DNA from: Chloroflexota bacterium
GTDB lineage: Bacteria; Chloroflexota; Anaerolineae; B4-G1
Assembly (NCBI GenBank): GCA_011046405.1
Contig: DSAR01000502.1
Location: forward strand, 1 to 10,162
Length of the DNA: 10,162 bases
Reading direction: 5' to 3'
Positions 1-5,406 of the stretch are shown here, one piece after another (the first letter of the stretch is position 1; each line of letters begins with the position of its first letter). Below the pieces are notes generated by a model, which saw nothing but the letters and a program-made list of their open reading frames with translations, did not search any database and was not told the DNA's origin. Both the position numbers and the translations under genes were made by a program.

Positions 1-15
1 ATTAAGGCCTAACCG

Positions 16-124
16 TATCTTCTCAATAAGTTGGGGAGCTGTGGCCGGTCTCCCGACCGAGCCACAGCGGGCACGGTCAGGAGACCGGCCCGAGCGAGTT
101 TGCCCCGGTTTATTGAGATGATAC
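16..124. mobile_element. 109-bp palindromic MITE-like element, copy 1
   Basis: This is a non-coding palindromic element with no transposase. The ends are inverted: TATCTTCTCAATAA on the left, and the right end read in reverse is GTATCATCTCAATAAA. The core is a 21-bp inverted repeat (43-63 with 70-90, loop ACAGCG) with two mismatches in this copy. It is flanked by a perfect 9-bp direct repeat, GCCTAACCG, at 7-15 and 125-133, the footprint of a transposition event. Because both copies have a G just before the left end, the boundary could also be read as a 110-bp element (15-124, GTATC...GATAC) with an 8-bp duplication. A second copy at 5210-5318 differs at three positions and has a different duplication. 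It is presumably mobilised in trans by a transposase encoded elsewhere; I cannot name the family. The open frame that crosses it is not a gene. Confidence 0.9.
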
Positions 125-150
125 GCCTAACCGATAGTGCCTATCCAGTG

Positions 151-177
151 AAATTCTTGTTTTTTGTGCAAGAATTT
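151..177. other. 9-bp stem-loop in the intergenic region
   Basis: AAATTCTTG (151-159) and CAAGAATTT (169-177) form a perfect 9-bp stem around a T-rich 9-nt loop. It lies about 60 bp beyond the stop of the minus-strand PIN pair and could end or protect that transcript. There is no clean U-tract on the minus-strand side, so I do not call it an intrinsic terminator. Nothing else recognisable is present in 134-234 apart from a weak GC-rich hairpin near 212-227. Confidence 0.35.
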
Positions 178-234
178 TGTATACGAGGTGCTCCTTATTG
201 GTTCCGGCTCGGAAGCGCAGCGGCTTCGTCCGGG

Positions 235-453
235 TTAGGGTTCTATGTGCTCTGAATCGCTCGTTAGACGGTGTTGCATTGCCATTTGACTCACTTCTTC
301 GATACTCTTGTCACTCCATAAAGCGCGCTGCCATTTAGTATAATCAAAGGGTTCACGTAATAGTAGGGTGATGAAACGTTCTGCGTTTAATTCTCCTAAC
401 GTTTCGATCAACGTTTCTATGCCTTTTATTTTGATTTCGGTGTCTGTGATCAT
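235..453 (-). CDS. small partner protein of the PIN toxin (putative antitoxin)
   Basis: A 72-residue acidic protein directly downstream of the PIN gene. I chose ATG at 453-451: its A is the last base of the PIN stop (TAATG, 1-nt overlap) and GGAGG sits 7 nt upstream. An in-frame TTG at 471 would use the Shine-Dalgarno as coding sequence and is less likely. The body (TEIKIKGIETLIETLGELNA, then the segment with REPFDYTKWQ and WSDKSIEEV) looks like a helical small protein often paired with PIN genes in Cyanobacteria and Chloroflexi. That resemblance is from memory. I see no classical AbrB, RHH or HTH motif. If it is the antitoxin, the order (toxin first) is reversed relative to most VapBC operons. 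The locus is AT-rich, suggesting horizontal acquisition. The function is inferred only from the pairing. Confidence 0.75.
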   Translation of the reverse strand: MITDTEIKIKGIETLIETLGELNAERFITLLLREPFDYTKWQRALWSDKSIEEVSQMAMQHRLTSDSEHIEP

Positions 454-893
454 TACCTTTCCTCCAGACAATCAATAAACTCTAGTGGATCGACGACACG
501 TATCTCTGAAAAATTTTGCAACTTCTTGATGATTAAATCATCAGTTGTGATAAAATAGTCTGCTTCAGCTTCTATGGCACAGGCTATATGTAGCGCATCC
601 TTACTCTGTAATCCTAAAGCTTGTACAGAATGCGCCCATTTTAACACGGTTGCGGTTTCGTTGATATCTATGTATGCTAAAGCTTGCCATTGGTCTATCG
701 TATGTCTCCGTTCCGCAAACGGGTTGCGGGCATTTTCCAGTTCGAGGATATAAGACCAGATCAACGCTATGTGTTGTTGTCTGATTTGGCCTTGGATGTA
801 GAATTTGGCTTCTGTTTCTAGCTTGATCCTGATTTGGCTTTGATCATCGAAAGGACGATTGAATACACAATTATCAAGATAGATCTTCAGCAT
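453..893 (-). CDS. PIN-domain ribonuclease, VapC-like toxin
   Basis: A 146-residue single-domain protein with the PIN nuclease fold signature. Acidic residues are in the expected places: D7 in the opening strand (IYLDNCVFNRPFDD), E51/E53 in the middle (YILELENARNP), D99 (SKDALHIACAIEA) and D118/D119 near the end (YFITTDD). In the family these residues bind Mg2+/Mn2+ for RNA cleavage, commonly as type II toxins that cut tRNA or rRNA. ATG at 893 has GGAG 9 nt upstream. The gene begins 33 nt after the stop of the M50 protease on the same strand, so read-through from that promoter is possible. It overlaps its small partner by one base. Codon use is AT-rich compared with the protease, which points to a mobile cassette. 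I am confident of the PIN fold; the toxin role is inferred. Confidence 0.88.
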   Translation of the reverse strand: MLKIYLDNCVFNRPFDDQSQIRIKLETEAKFYIQGQIRQQHIALIWSYILELENARNPFAERRHTIDQWQALAYIDINETATVLKWAHSVQALGLQSKDALHIACAIEAEADYFITTDDLIIKKLQNFSEIRVVDPLEFIDCLEER

Positions 894-926
894 CAGTTAT
901 GTCTCCATTCGTTCACTGTGTTATGC

Positions 927-2042
927 CTAGGCTGATTGCCAGCTTCTCGCAGGGATCAGACCGAGCGCGTTTCGGACGCTCTCCAGGGTGGCCAGGCCCA
1001 GGTAGCGCTGGCCCTCCAGGATGGAGATCACCGAAGCGCCGCTCTTTTGCATCTCGCGTTGCAGATCCAGCAGGGTGTCGCTGATCTGGGCCACAGGGAA
1101 GTTGGTGCACATCACCCGGCCGACGCTCACGTGCGGGCCGTAGCGTTGGAATCCCTCGGTGATGTCATCGTGGGTGAGCACGCCGACCAGGTAGCTCTCG
1201 TCGAAGACGGCGAAATTGGCTTGCTCGTTGCGCAGCGTGATGTCGATGGCGCGGGCCAGCATATCGTGGGGCGAGAGGGCCATGCCCCCGCGCAGCAACG
1301 CAGTCGAAGCCGGTAACTCCTGCATAGCCATCCGCAGCTGGGTGCCGCGCCACTCCTGTCGCGCGCCGAAGAAGATAAACAGGGCGATCAGGACCAGGTT
1401 CAGCGCGCCGGTGAACAGGCCGAGCAGCCCCAGGAGGGCGGCTAACCCTTGCCCGATCCGCATGGCGGCGCGAGTTGCTCTGTGAGATCCCATCCGGATG
1501 GCCAAGAGCGAGCGTAACACGCGCCCCCCATCCATCGGGAAGGCTGGCAAGAGATTGAAGATCGCCAGCCCTGCGTTGGCCAACAGCAGGTCGAGCAGCA
1601 GCCGTTCCAGGCCCAGGGCCTGGATGCGGCCCAGCAGCAGATCCAGGCCGCCCAGCGCGCGCCATCCCAGCAGGGGGAGCGTGGCGACGCCGAGTAAAAT
1701 GAACAGTGCAACGTTGACGGCTGGCCCGGCGATAGACATCCAGAATTCTTGGCTGGGCCGGGGTATTTCGCTCTCCAGGCGGGCCACGCCGCCGATGGGA
1801 TACAGAGTGATGTGGCGCACTTTGGCGCCATAGCGGAGCGCCACCAGGCTATGCCCCAGTTCGTGGAGTGTGACACAGAGGAAGAGCAAACTAAAGAAGA
1901 GAACGCCATAGAGGGCGCCCGCGAAACCCAAGCCTCGCTGTACGCCCCACTCGAACGCTGCCCATATCAGTACCAGGGCGAAAGTGGCGTGGATGCGGAT
2001 GGGTATACCTTTTATCTGCCCGATAGGCCAAGACCATTTCAT
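927..2042 (-). CDS. site-2-protease-like M50 zinc metalloprotease with CBS pair
   Basis: A 371-residue polytopic membrane protein. The zinc motif HELGH is at residues 60-64 within a membrane helix, and the third ligand motif NLLPAFPMDGGR is at 163-174 (D171), as in the SpoIVFB/S2P branch of family M50. Hydrophobic segments lie roughly at 18-35, 42-68, 103-122, 145-168 and 196-226. A cytosolic tail follows with two CBS-like repeats (about 249-301 and 306-360; for example FAVFDESYLVGVLTHDD and VISILEGQRYLGLATLE). In this family the CBS pair binds adenine nucleotides and is thought to regulate cleavage of membrane-bound substrates such as anti-sigma factors. The substrate is unknown here. The start at ATG 2042 is firm: AAAGGAGG lies 7 nt upstream and an extended -10 lies just beyond. 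The gene is divergent from truD. Confidence 0.95.
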   Translation of the reverse strand: MKWSWPIGQIKGIPIRIHATFALVLIWAAFEWGVQRGLGFAGALYGVLFFSLLFLCVTLHELGHSLVALRYGAKVRHITLYPIGGVARLESEIPRPSQEFWMSIAGPAVNVALFILLGVATLPLLGWRALGGLDLLLGRIQALGLERLLLDLLLANAGLAIFNLLPAFPMDGGRVLRSLLAIRMGSHRATRAAMRIGQGLAALLGLLGLFTGALNLVLIALFIFFGARQEWRGTQLRMAMQELPASTALLRGGMALSPHDMLARAIDITLRNEQANFAVFDESYLVGVLTHDDITEGFQRYGPHVSVGRVMCTNFPVAQISDTLLDLQREMQKSGASVISILEGQRYLGLATLESVRNALGLIPARSWQSA

Positions 2043-2068
2043 AGCGAAACCTCCTTTAACTGACTGCT

Positions 2069-2077
2069 ATTATAGCA
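2069..2077 (-). promoter_or_regulatory. extended -10 promoter of the M50 protease gene
   Basis: On the minus strand the sequence reads TGCTATAAT, a consensus TATAAT preceded by the TGn extension. No good -35 hexamer is visible at 16-18 bp, which fits an extended -10 promoter. It predicts a leader of about 20 nt containing the AAAGGAGG ribosome site (2050-2057) before ATG 2042. Confidence 0.6.
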
Positions 2078-2151
2078 TAGAAGTATTAGAAGTGTATGTG
2101 CGCGTCATTGGAAAATAATTAAGGTGTGTTCCATTTCATTTGAGACAAAGC

Positions 2152-2190
2152 TTGTAGTAGGCGATTTATCGCCGTAAAAGCGCGCTACAA
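2152..2190. repeat. nested hairpin, possible small dispersed repeat
   Basis: An outer inverted repeat TTGTAG (2152-2157) / CTACAA (2185-2190) encloses an inner hairpin GGCGA-TTTA-TCGCC (2160-2173). This two-tier layout resembles short REP-like palindromes common in Chloroflexi and Cyanobacteria, but only one copy is in this window, so repeat status is unproven. It sits between the divergent M50 and truD genes. Confidence 0.35.
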
Positions 2191-2200
2191 ACAACGCTCA

Positions 2201-2227
2201 AATCATTTGACACACACACAAATGATT
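2201..2227. promoter_or_regulatory. 9-bp inverted repeat upstream of truD
   Basis: AATCATTTG (2201-2209) and CAAATGATT (2219-2227) are perfect inverted repeats separated by a 9-nt CA-repeat spacer. The pair ends 29 bp before the truD start. It could be a dyad operator or an mRNA leader hairpin; nothing in the sequence decides between them. Confidence 0.35.
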
Positions 2228-2256
2228 AGCGATGAAGCTAGGGGATAACCAAAACA

Positions 2257-3435
2257 ATGCGATACAAGGTTCAAGCGGAAGATTTCGTCGTCGAGGAGCA
2301 GATGTCACTTTCGCTGGGAGAACAGGGGCAATTCGCCGTCTGCCGGGTGCGAAAAAAGGGGGTAACGACCTTGAGCGTCCAGCGGCAAATGGCACGGATG
2401 TTGAACGTTAGGCAATCGGCCGTCAACTTCCCGGCGCTCAAGGACAAGCAGGCGGTGGCGGTGCAGTACGCGGCGGTACAGGGGAAAGCGCCCGATCGCA
2501 TTGAGGGCCAGGGGTTTGAGGCTGAGTGCCTGGGGCGAACCGAGCGCCCGCTGACGCCAGCCGACATCGTGGCGAATCGTTTCACCCTCGTCCTGCGCGA
2601 CTTGATGGAAGAAGAGGTCGCTTCAATTCGCGCGCGCGTGCGCCAGGTGGCCGAGTTCGGCCTGCCCAACTATTTCGACCGGCAGCGTTTCGGCTCACTA
2701 TCGCCAGGACAGGATCACATCGCCAAGTTGATCTTGCAGCGCGACGCAGAGGGTGCGGTGCGCGCTTATCTTTCCCATCTCTTCGTCGGAGATCCTCGGC
2801 CGGTACGCAAGTTCAAGGCCTTCGCGGCCCGGCGTTGGGGGGATTGGGACGCTCTCTTCGACGCCGCGCCCAGCCCCTCGAACTTCCGGTCGGTGCTCAC
2901 CTACCTGCGCGACCATCCGCAGCCGACGGAGACCCAGTGGCGCAAGGCGCTCAACCTGATCAATCGCCGGTTGTTGAGCATTTATCTCTCGGCCTACCAA
3001 TCACTTCTGTGGAACCGGATCGTGTCGCGTTATCTGTCGGACCGGTTGGGAGAGCCGCCCGCCGCCATCGAGATCGCGCGAGAGACGTTGGCGCTCTATC
3101 ACACGCTGCCCGACGATTTCGAGCGCGCATTCGAGCGCGCGCGCGAGGTTCCCCTGCCCAGCCACCGGGCCCGTTATTCGGGGCCTACCCTGAAAGCGAT
3201 CGCCCTGCACGTGTTCGCCGAGGAGGGATTCGTGGCTAACGATCTCAAGGCCCGGATCCTCAAGAAGGCATACGTGTACCGTGGGAACCGGGCGTTGTTG
3301 CTTTTTCCCCATGAGATTGCCATCCTGGCCGAGAAGCCCGACGAGTTGTTCCCCGGCAAGCGCCAGATCACCATGGCCTTCACGCTGCCCCGGGGGAGTT
3401 ACGCGACGCTGCTTCTCAAGACACTCTTGATTTAG
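2257..3435 (+). CDS. truD: tRNA pseudouridine(13) synthase TruD
   Basis: A 392-residue TruD-family enzyme, which isomerises uridine 13 of tRNA-Glu to pseudouridine. Family landmarks are in order: EDFVVEE at residues 8-14, the catalytic loop FPALKDKQAV with Asp63 (equivalent to E. coli Asp80), NYFDRQRFG at 138-146, the long TRUD insertion domain in the middle, and a C-terminal FTLPRGSYATLLL. The usual loop reads AGLKD; here it is PALKD, a small departure. The protein lacks the roughly 20 residues that precede the EDF motif in E. coli TruD, but a TAG stop lies in frame just upstream, so ATG 2257 really is the start. The ribosome site is weak (AGGGG, 12 nt away). It stands alone, divergent from the M50 gene, with a 208-bp gap after it and no clear terminator. 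Confidence 0.96.
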   Translation: MRYKVQAEDFVVEEQMSLSLGEQGQFAVCRVRKKGVTTLSVQRQMARMLNVRQSAVNFPALKDKQAVAVQYAAVQGKAPDRIEGQGFEAECLGRTERPLTPADIVANRFTLVLRDLMEEEVASIRARVRQVAEFGLPNYFDRQRFGSLSPGQDHIAKLILQRDAEGAVRAYLSHLFVGDPRPVRKFKAFAARRWGDWDALFDAAPSPSNFRSVLTYLRDHPQPTETQWRKALNLINRRLLSIYLSAYQSLLWNRIVSRYLSDRLGEPPAAIEIARETLALYHTLPDDFERAFERAREVPLPSHRARYSGPTLKAIALHVFAEEGFVANDLKARILKKAYVYRGNRALLLFPHEIAILAEKPDELFPGKRQITMAFTLPRGSYATLLLKTLLI

Positions 3436-3509
3436 CGCCTCAGCACGATAGCATCCAACCCAAATCCAACACTTCTTAACGTAATTCAACGACATGTCTA
3501 ACCGATCCC

Positions 3510-3555
3510 AGCATTTGGCGTGTATCGTTTATGCTAGGATAAGATTGCGTGATAC
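3510..3555 (+). promoter_or_regulatory. candidate promoter/operator of the sugar importer operon
   Basis: This is the only promoter-like stretch in the 3436-3643 gap. TTGGCG (3515-3520) could serve as -35, with GATAAG (3538-3543, 17-bp spacer) or TAAGAT (3540-3545, 19-bp spacer) as a poor -10. Short inverted repeats overlay it: AGCAT (3510-3514) / ATGCT (3531-3535) and GTATC (3522-3526) / GATAC (3551-3555). They could be contacted by a sugar-responsive repressor. This is weak evidence and is offered as a location only. Confidence 0.25.
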
Positions 3556-3561
3556 CTGGTG

Positions 3562-3585
3562 TGAGGAGGAGGTGAGATGTGGTAA
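3562..3585 (+). other. strong Shine-Dalgarno with a two-codon ORF (Met-Trp-stop)
   Basis: GAGGAGGAGGTGAG is followed at once by ATG TGG TAA (3577-3585). The ribosome site is as good as any in the window, yet the frame ends after two codons. It lies 58 nt before the start of the binding-protein gene. It may be a minimal leader ORF that positions ribosomes on the leader mRNA, the remnant of an older start, or chance. Confidence 0.3.
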
Positions 3586-3643
3586 CTTGGTTTGAGCAGC
3601 AGGTTATTTGATCGAAAATCAGAAAATCAGGAGGGAGAATAAG

Positions 3644-5038
3644 ATGTTTAAGCGAATGAGTTGGCTTGCGATTACAATTTTGGTGGTGGCGAGCATGTTG
3701 CTGGTCGCTTGCGATGCTGCGACGCCCACACCTACTGAAGAACCTATAGAAGAGCCGACGGACGTACCCGTGGAGGAGCCGACGGACGTACCGGTGGAGG
3801 AACCGACGGAAGAGCCCCCGGAGGAGAAACCGCTGGAGGGCGAGACGGTGAGCGTGATTGCCGTGTGGGGTGGCGACGAGCAGGCAAGCTTCATGGCTAT
3901 GGTCGCCCCGTGGGAGGAACGCACCGGCGCGACCGTCGAGTATGAGGGTACGCGGGACCTGAACGCTGTCTTGACCACCCGTGTGGAGGGTGGCAACCCG
4001 CCCGACATCGCCGGCCTGCCCGGCCCTGGCGTGTTGCAACAGTACGCACAAGAAGGACACCTGGTGGACTTGAGCGCGTTCATGGACATGGATCGGCTCA
4101 CCCAGGCCTACGATCAATCGTGGCTCGACCTGGCCAGCTACGAGGGTGGGTTGTATGGACTCTTCACCAAGGTAGCGGTCAAGAGCCTGGTCTGGTACAG
4201 CCCGCCGGCATTCGAGGCGGCAGGATACGAGATACCCGAGACGTGGGACGAGATGATCGCCCTTTCGGACCAGATCGTGGAAGACGGGACGACGCCCTGG
4301 TGCATTGGTCTCGAGAGCGGCGCGGCCAGCGGTTGGCCGGGCACCGACTGGATCGAGGATATCATGCTGCGCACCGCCGGCCCCGAGAAGTACGATCAAT
4401 GGCGCAGGCACGAGATTCCCTGGACCGACCCCGCCGTCAAGAACGCCTGGGAGACGTGGGGCGCGATCGTCACCAACGAGGACTACGTCAACGGCGGAAC
4501 CGTTGGTGTGTTGGCGACCAATTTCGGCGAGTCGCCCTACCCCATGTTCCAGGACCCTCCCGGCTGCTACATGCACCGGCAGGCGTCCTTCATCCAGGGT
4601 TTCATCACCGACCAATTCCCCGACCTGGAGGCGGTCGAGGATTACAATTACTTCGGTTTCCCGCCCATCGACGAGGGCTATGGCACACCGGCGCTGACGG
4701 CCGGCGATCTGTTTGGTATGTTCAACGATACCCCGGCGGCCCGCTCCTTGATGGAATGGCTGGCTTCGGCCGAGGCCCAGACGATCTGGGCCGAGCGTGG
4801 CGGGTTCCTGTCGCCGAACACGAACGTATCCCCCGACGTCTACCCGGATCCGATCATCGCGCAAGCGGCCGAGATCCTGGTCGATGCCGAGGTCGTACGT
4901 TTTGACGCCTCTGACCTGATGCCCCAGGCCGTGAACGACGCCTTCTGGCAGGGGGTGTTGAATTACGTCGAGAATCCCGAGAACCTGGACGCGATCTTGC
5001 AAAATATCGAAGACGCGGCCAACGAGGCTTATCAGTAA
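3644..5038 (+). CDS. sugar ABC transporter substrate-binding lipoprotein (alpha-glucoside/AglE-like)
   Basis: A 464-residue extracellular binding protein that delivers a sugar to the downstream permeases. ATG 3644 is chosen because AGGAGGG lies 8 nt upstream and the product starts with a clean lipoprotein signal: FKR, a hydrophobic stretch, then lipobox LVAC with lipidated Cys23. A TTG at 3608 would bury the signal. Residues 24-66 are a Thr/Pro/Glu linker containing the tandem unit EEPTDVPV, which tethers the domain to the envelope. The mature part is a COG1653-type fold (VSVIAVWGGDEQASFMAMVA, GGNPPDIAGLPGPG, WCIGLESGAASGWPGTDW), which resembles AglE-like alpha-glucoside binders. Together with the adjacent treT this suggests trehalose, maltose or a related glucoside. 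The ligand is inference. First gene of the importer, separated from the permeases by a palindrome-rich 368-bp gap. Confidence 0.93.
   Translation: MFKRMSWLAITILVVASMLLVACDAATPTPTEEPIEEPTDVPVEEPTDVPVEEPTEEPPEEKPLEGETVSVIAVWGGDEQASFMAMVAPWEERTGATVEYEGTRDLNAVLTTRVEGGNPPDIAGLPGPGVLQQYAQEGHLVDLSAFMDMDRLTQAYDQSWLDLASYEGGLYGLFTKVAVKSLVWYSPPAFEAAGYEIPETWDEMIALSDQIVEDGTTPWCIGLESGAASGWPGTDWIEDIMLRTAGPEKYDQWRRHEIPWTDPAVKNAWETWGAIVTNEDYVNGGTVGVLATNFGESPYPMFQDPPGCYMHRQASFIQGFITDQFPDLEAVEDYNYFGFPPIDEGYGTPALTAGDLFGMFNDTPAARSLMEWLASAEAQTIWAERGGFLSPNTNVSPDVYPDPIIAQAAEILVDAEVVRFDASDLMPQAVNDAFWQGVLNYVENPENLDAILQNIEDAANEAYQ
3749..3810 (+). repeat. 24-bp in-frame tandem repeat in the lipoprotein linker
   Basis: Two full units (3749-3772, 3773-3796) and a partial third (3797-3810) each begin GA(A/G)GA(G/A)CCGACGGA and encode EEPTDVPV. 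The first two units differ at only two bases, so recent slippage or unequal crossover is likely. Copy number could vary between strains and change the tether length. Confidence 0.85.
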
Positions 5039-5040
5039 CG

Positions 5041-5097
5041 CCAGGTTAAACCTGGGGAGCGGCCGGCGTTGTCGAATCTGGCAACGACCGACCGCTC
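5041..5097 (+). other. post-gene stem-loops after the binding-protein gene
   Basis: Three bases after the stop, CCAGGTT-A-AACCTGG (5041-5055) is a perfect 7-bp dyad. It is followed by a larger imperfect stem, 5057-5071 with 5082-5097 (GAGCGG...GTTG pairing with CAAC...CCGCTC) around a 10-nt loop. There is no U-run, only TCTAAAA. Hairpins here in binding-protein-first ABC operons typically stabilise the upstream mRNA and cause partial termination, giving more binding protein than permease. That is the likely role, inferred from position. Confidence 0.5.
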
Positions 5098-5104
5098 TCT
5101 AAAA

Positions 5105-5378
5105 GGTAACTGCTCACCTTGTGCTCGCCTTTTGTGCTCTCCGGATCACAATCCGGCCCTTGCGGGCGATTTCTTGGCTTCCATCACTACCCAACCCATA
5201 GTCCGTGAGTATCTTCTCAATAAGTTGGGGAGCTGTGGCCGGTCTCCCGACCGTGCCACAGCGGGCACGGTCGGGAGACCGGCCCGAGCAAGTTTGCCCC
5301 GGTTTATTGAGATGATACGTCCGTGAGCCATCGGCGCGGATTGCGATCCGCTCTGCACACGTACACGGAGCAGTTACC
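5105..5378. mobile_element. older inverted-repeat element, split by the 109-bp element
   Basis: The ends are perfect inverted copies, GGTAACTGCTC (5105-5115) and GAGCAGTTACC (5368-5378). Further in, each arm carries a matching 16-bp palindrome: CCGGATCACAATCCGG (5141-5156) and GCGGATTGCGATCCGC (5336-5351; read in reverse, GCGGATCGCAATCCGC). A partial match (GTGC followed by three bases) lies between them, and the arms have drifted in length. Removing the 109-bp element and one 9-bp duplication leaves about 156 bp. CTAAAA just outside the left end (5099-5104) and CTAAAG outside the right (5379-5384) may be a decayed target duplication. Nothing in it is protein-coding. An alternative is an unusually large regulatory inverted repeat. 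Confidence 0.6.
5210..5318. mobile_element. 109-bp palindromic MITE-like element, copy 2
   Basis: Same orientation as the copy at 16-124, differing at three of 109 positions. Two of those differences make the core here perfect: a 21-bp stem (5237-5257 with 5264-5284) closed by the loop ACAGCG. A perfect 9-bp direct repeat, GTCCGTGAG, flanks it at 5201-5209 and 5319-5327, unrelated to the duplication of copy 1. It lies in the gap between the binding-protein and permease genes, inside another palindromic element. Transcribed, the core would fold into a very stable hairpin and could reduce read-through into the permeases. It encodes no protein. Confidence 0.93.
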
Positions 5379-5406
5379 CTAAAGGTGTATTTCCAGGGGG
5401 TCCATC

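Noticed and set aside
151..177. Rho-independent terminator
   Set aside because: The stem is real, but neither strand shows a following U-run and the stem is AT-rich; kept only as a stem-loop.
31..255. Open frame crossing the first 109-bp element
   Set aside because: Most of it is element sequence; the same frame recurs at copy 2 where it makes a different tail. It has no ribosome site and no recognisable protein.
125..269. Integron attC-like site (GCCTAAC at 125-131 and GTTAGAC at 263-269 match RYYYAAC and GTTRRRY)
   Set aside because: The first core is part of the 9-bp target duplication, the second lies inside the small CDS, and the inner L''/L' sites do not pair convincingly. No integrase or cassette array is visible.
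3476..5002. Very long open frame (508 codons) antisense to the binding-protein gene
   Set aside because: It mirrors a high-GC real gene; its codon pattern and composition (Arg/Gly/Val/His-rich) are typical of antisense shadows, and the plus-strand frame has a signal peptide, ribosome site and family motifs.
5141..5351. Pair of LacI-type operators (16-bp palindromes at 5141-5156 and 5336-5351)
   Set aside because: They could bind a repressor, but they occupy mirror positions inside a larger inverted repeat, so element structure explains them without a regulator.
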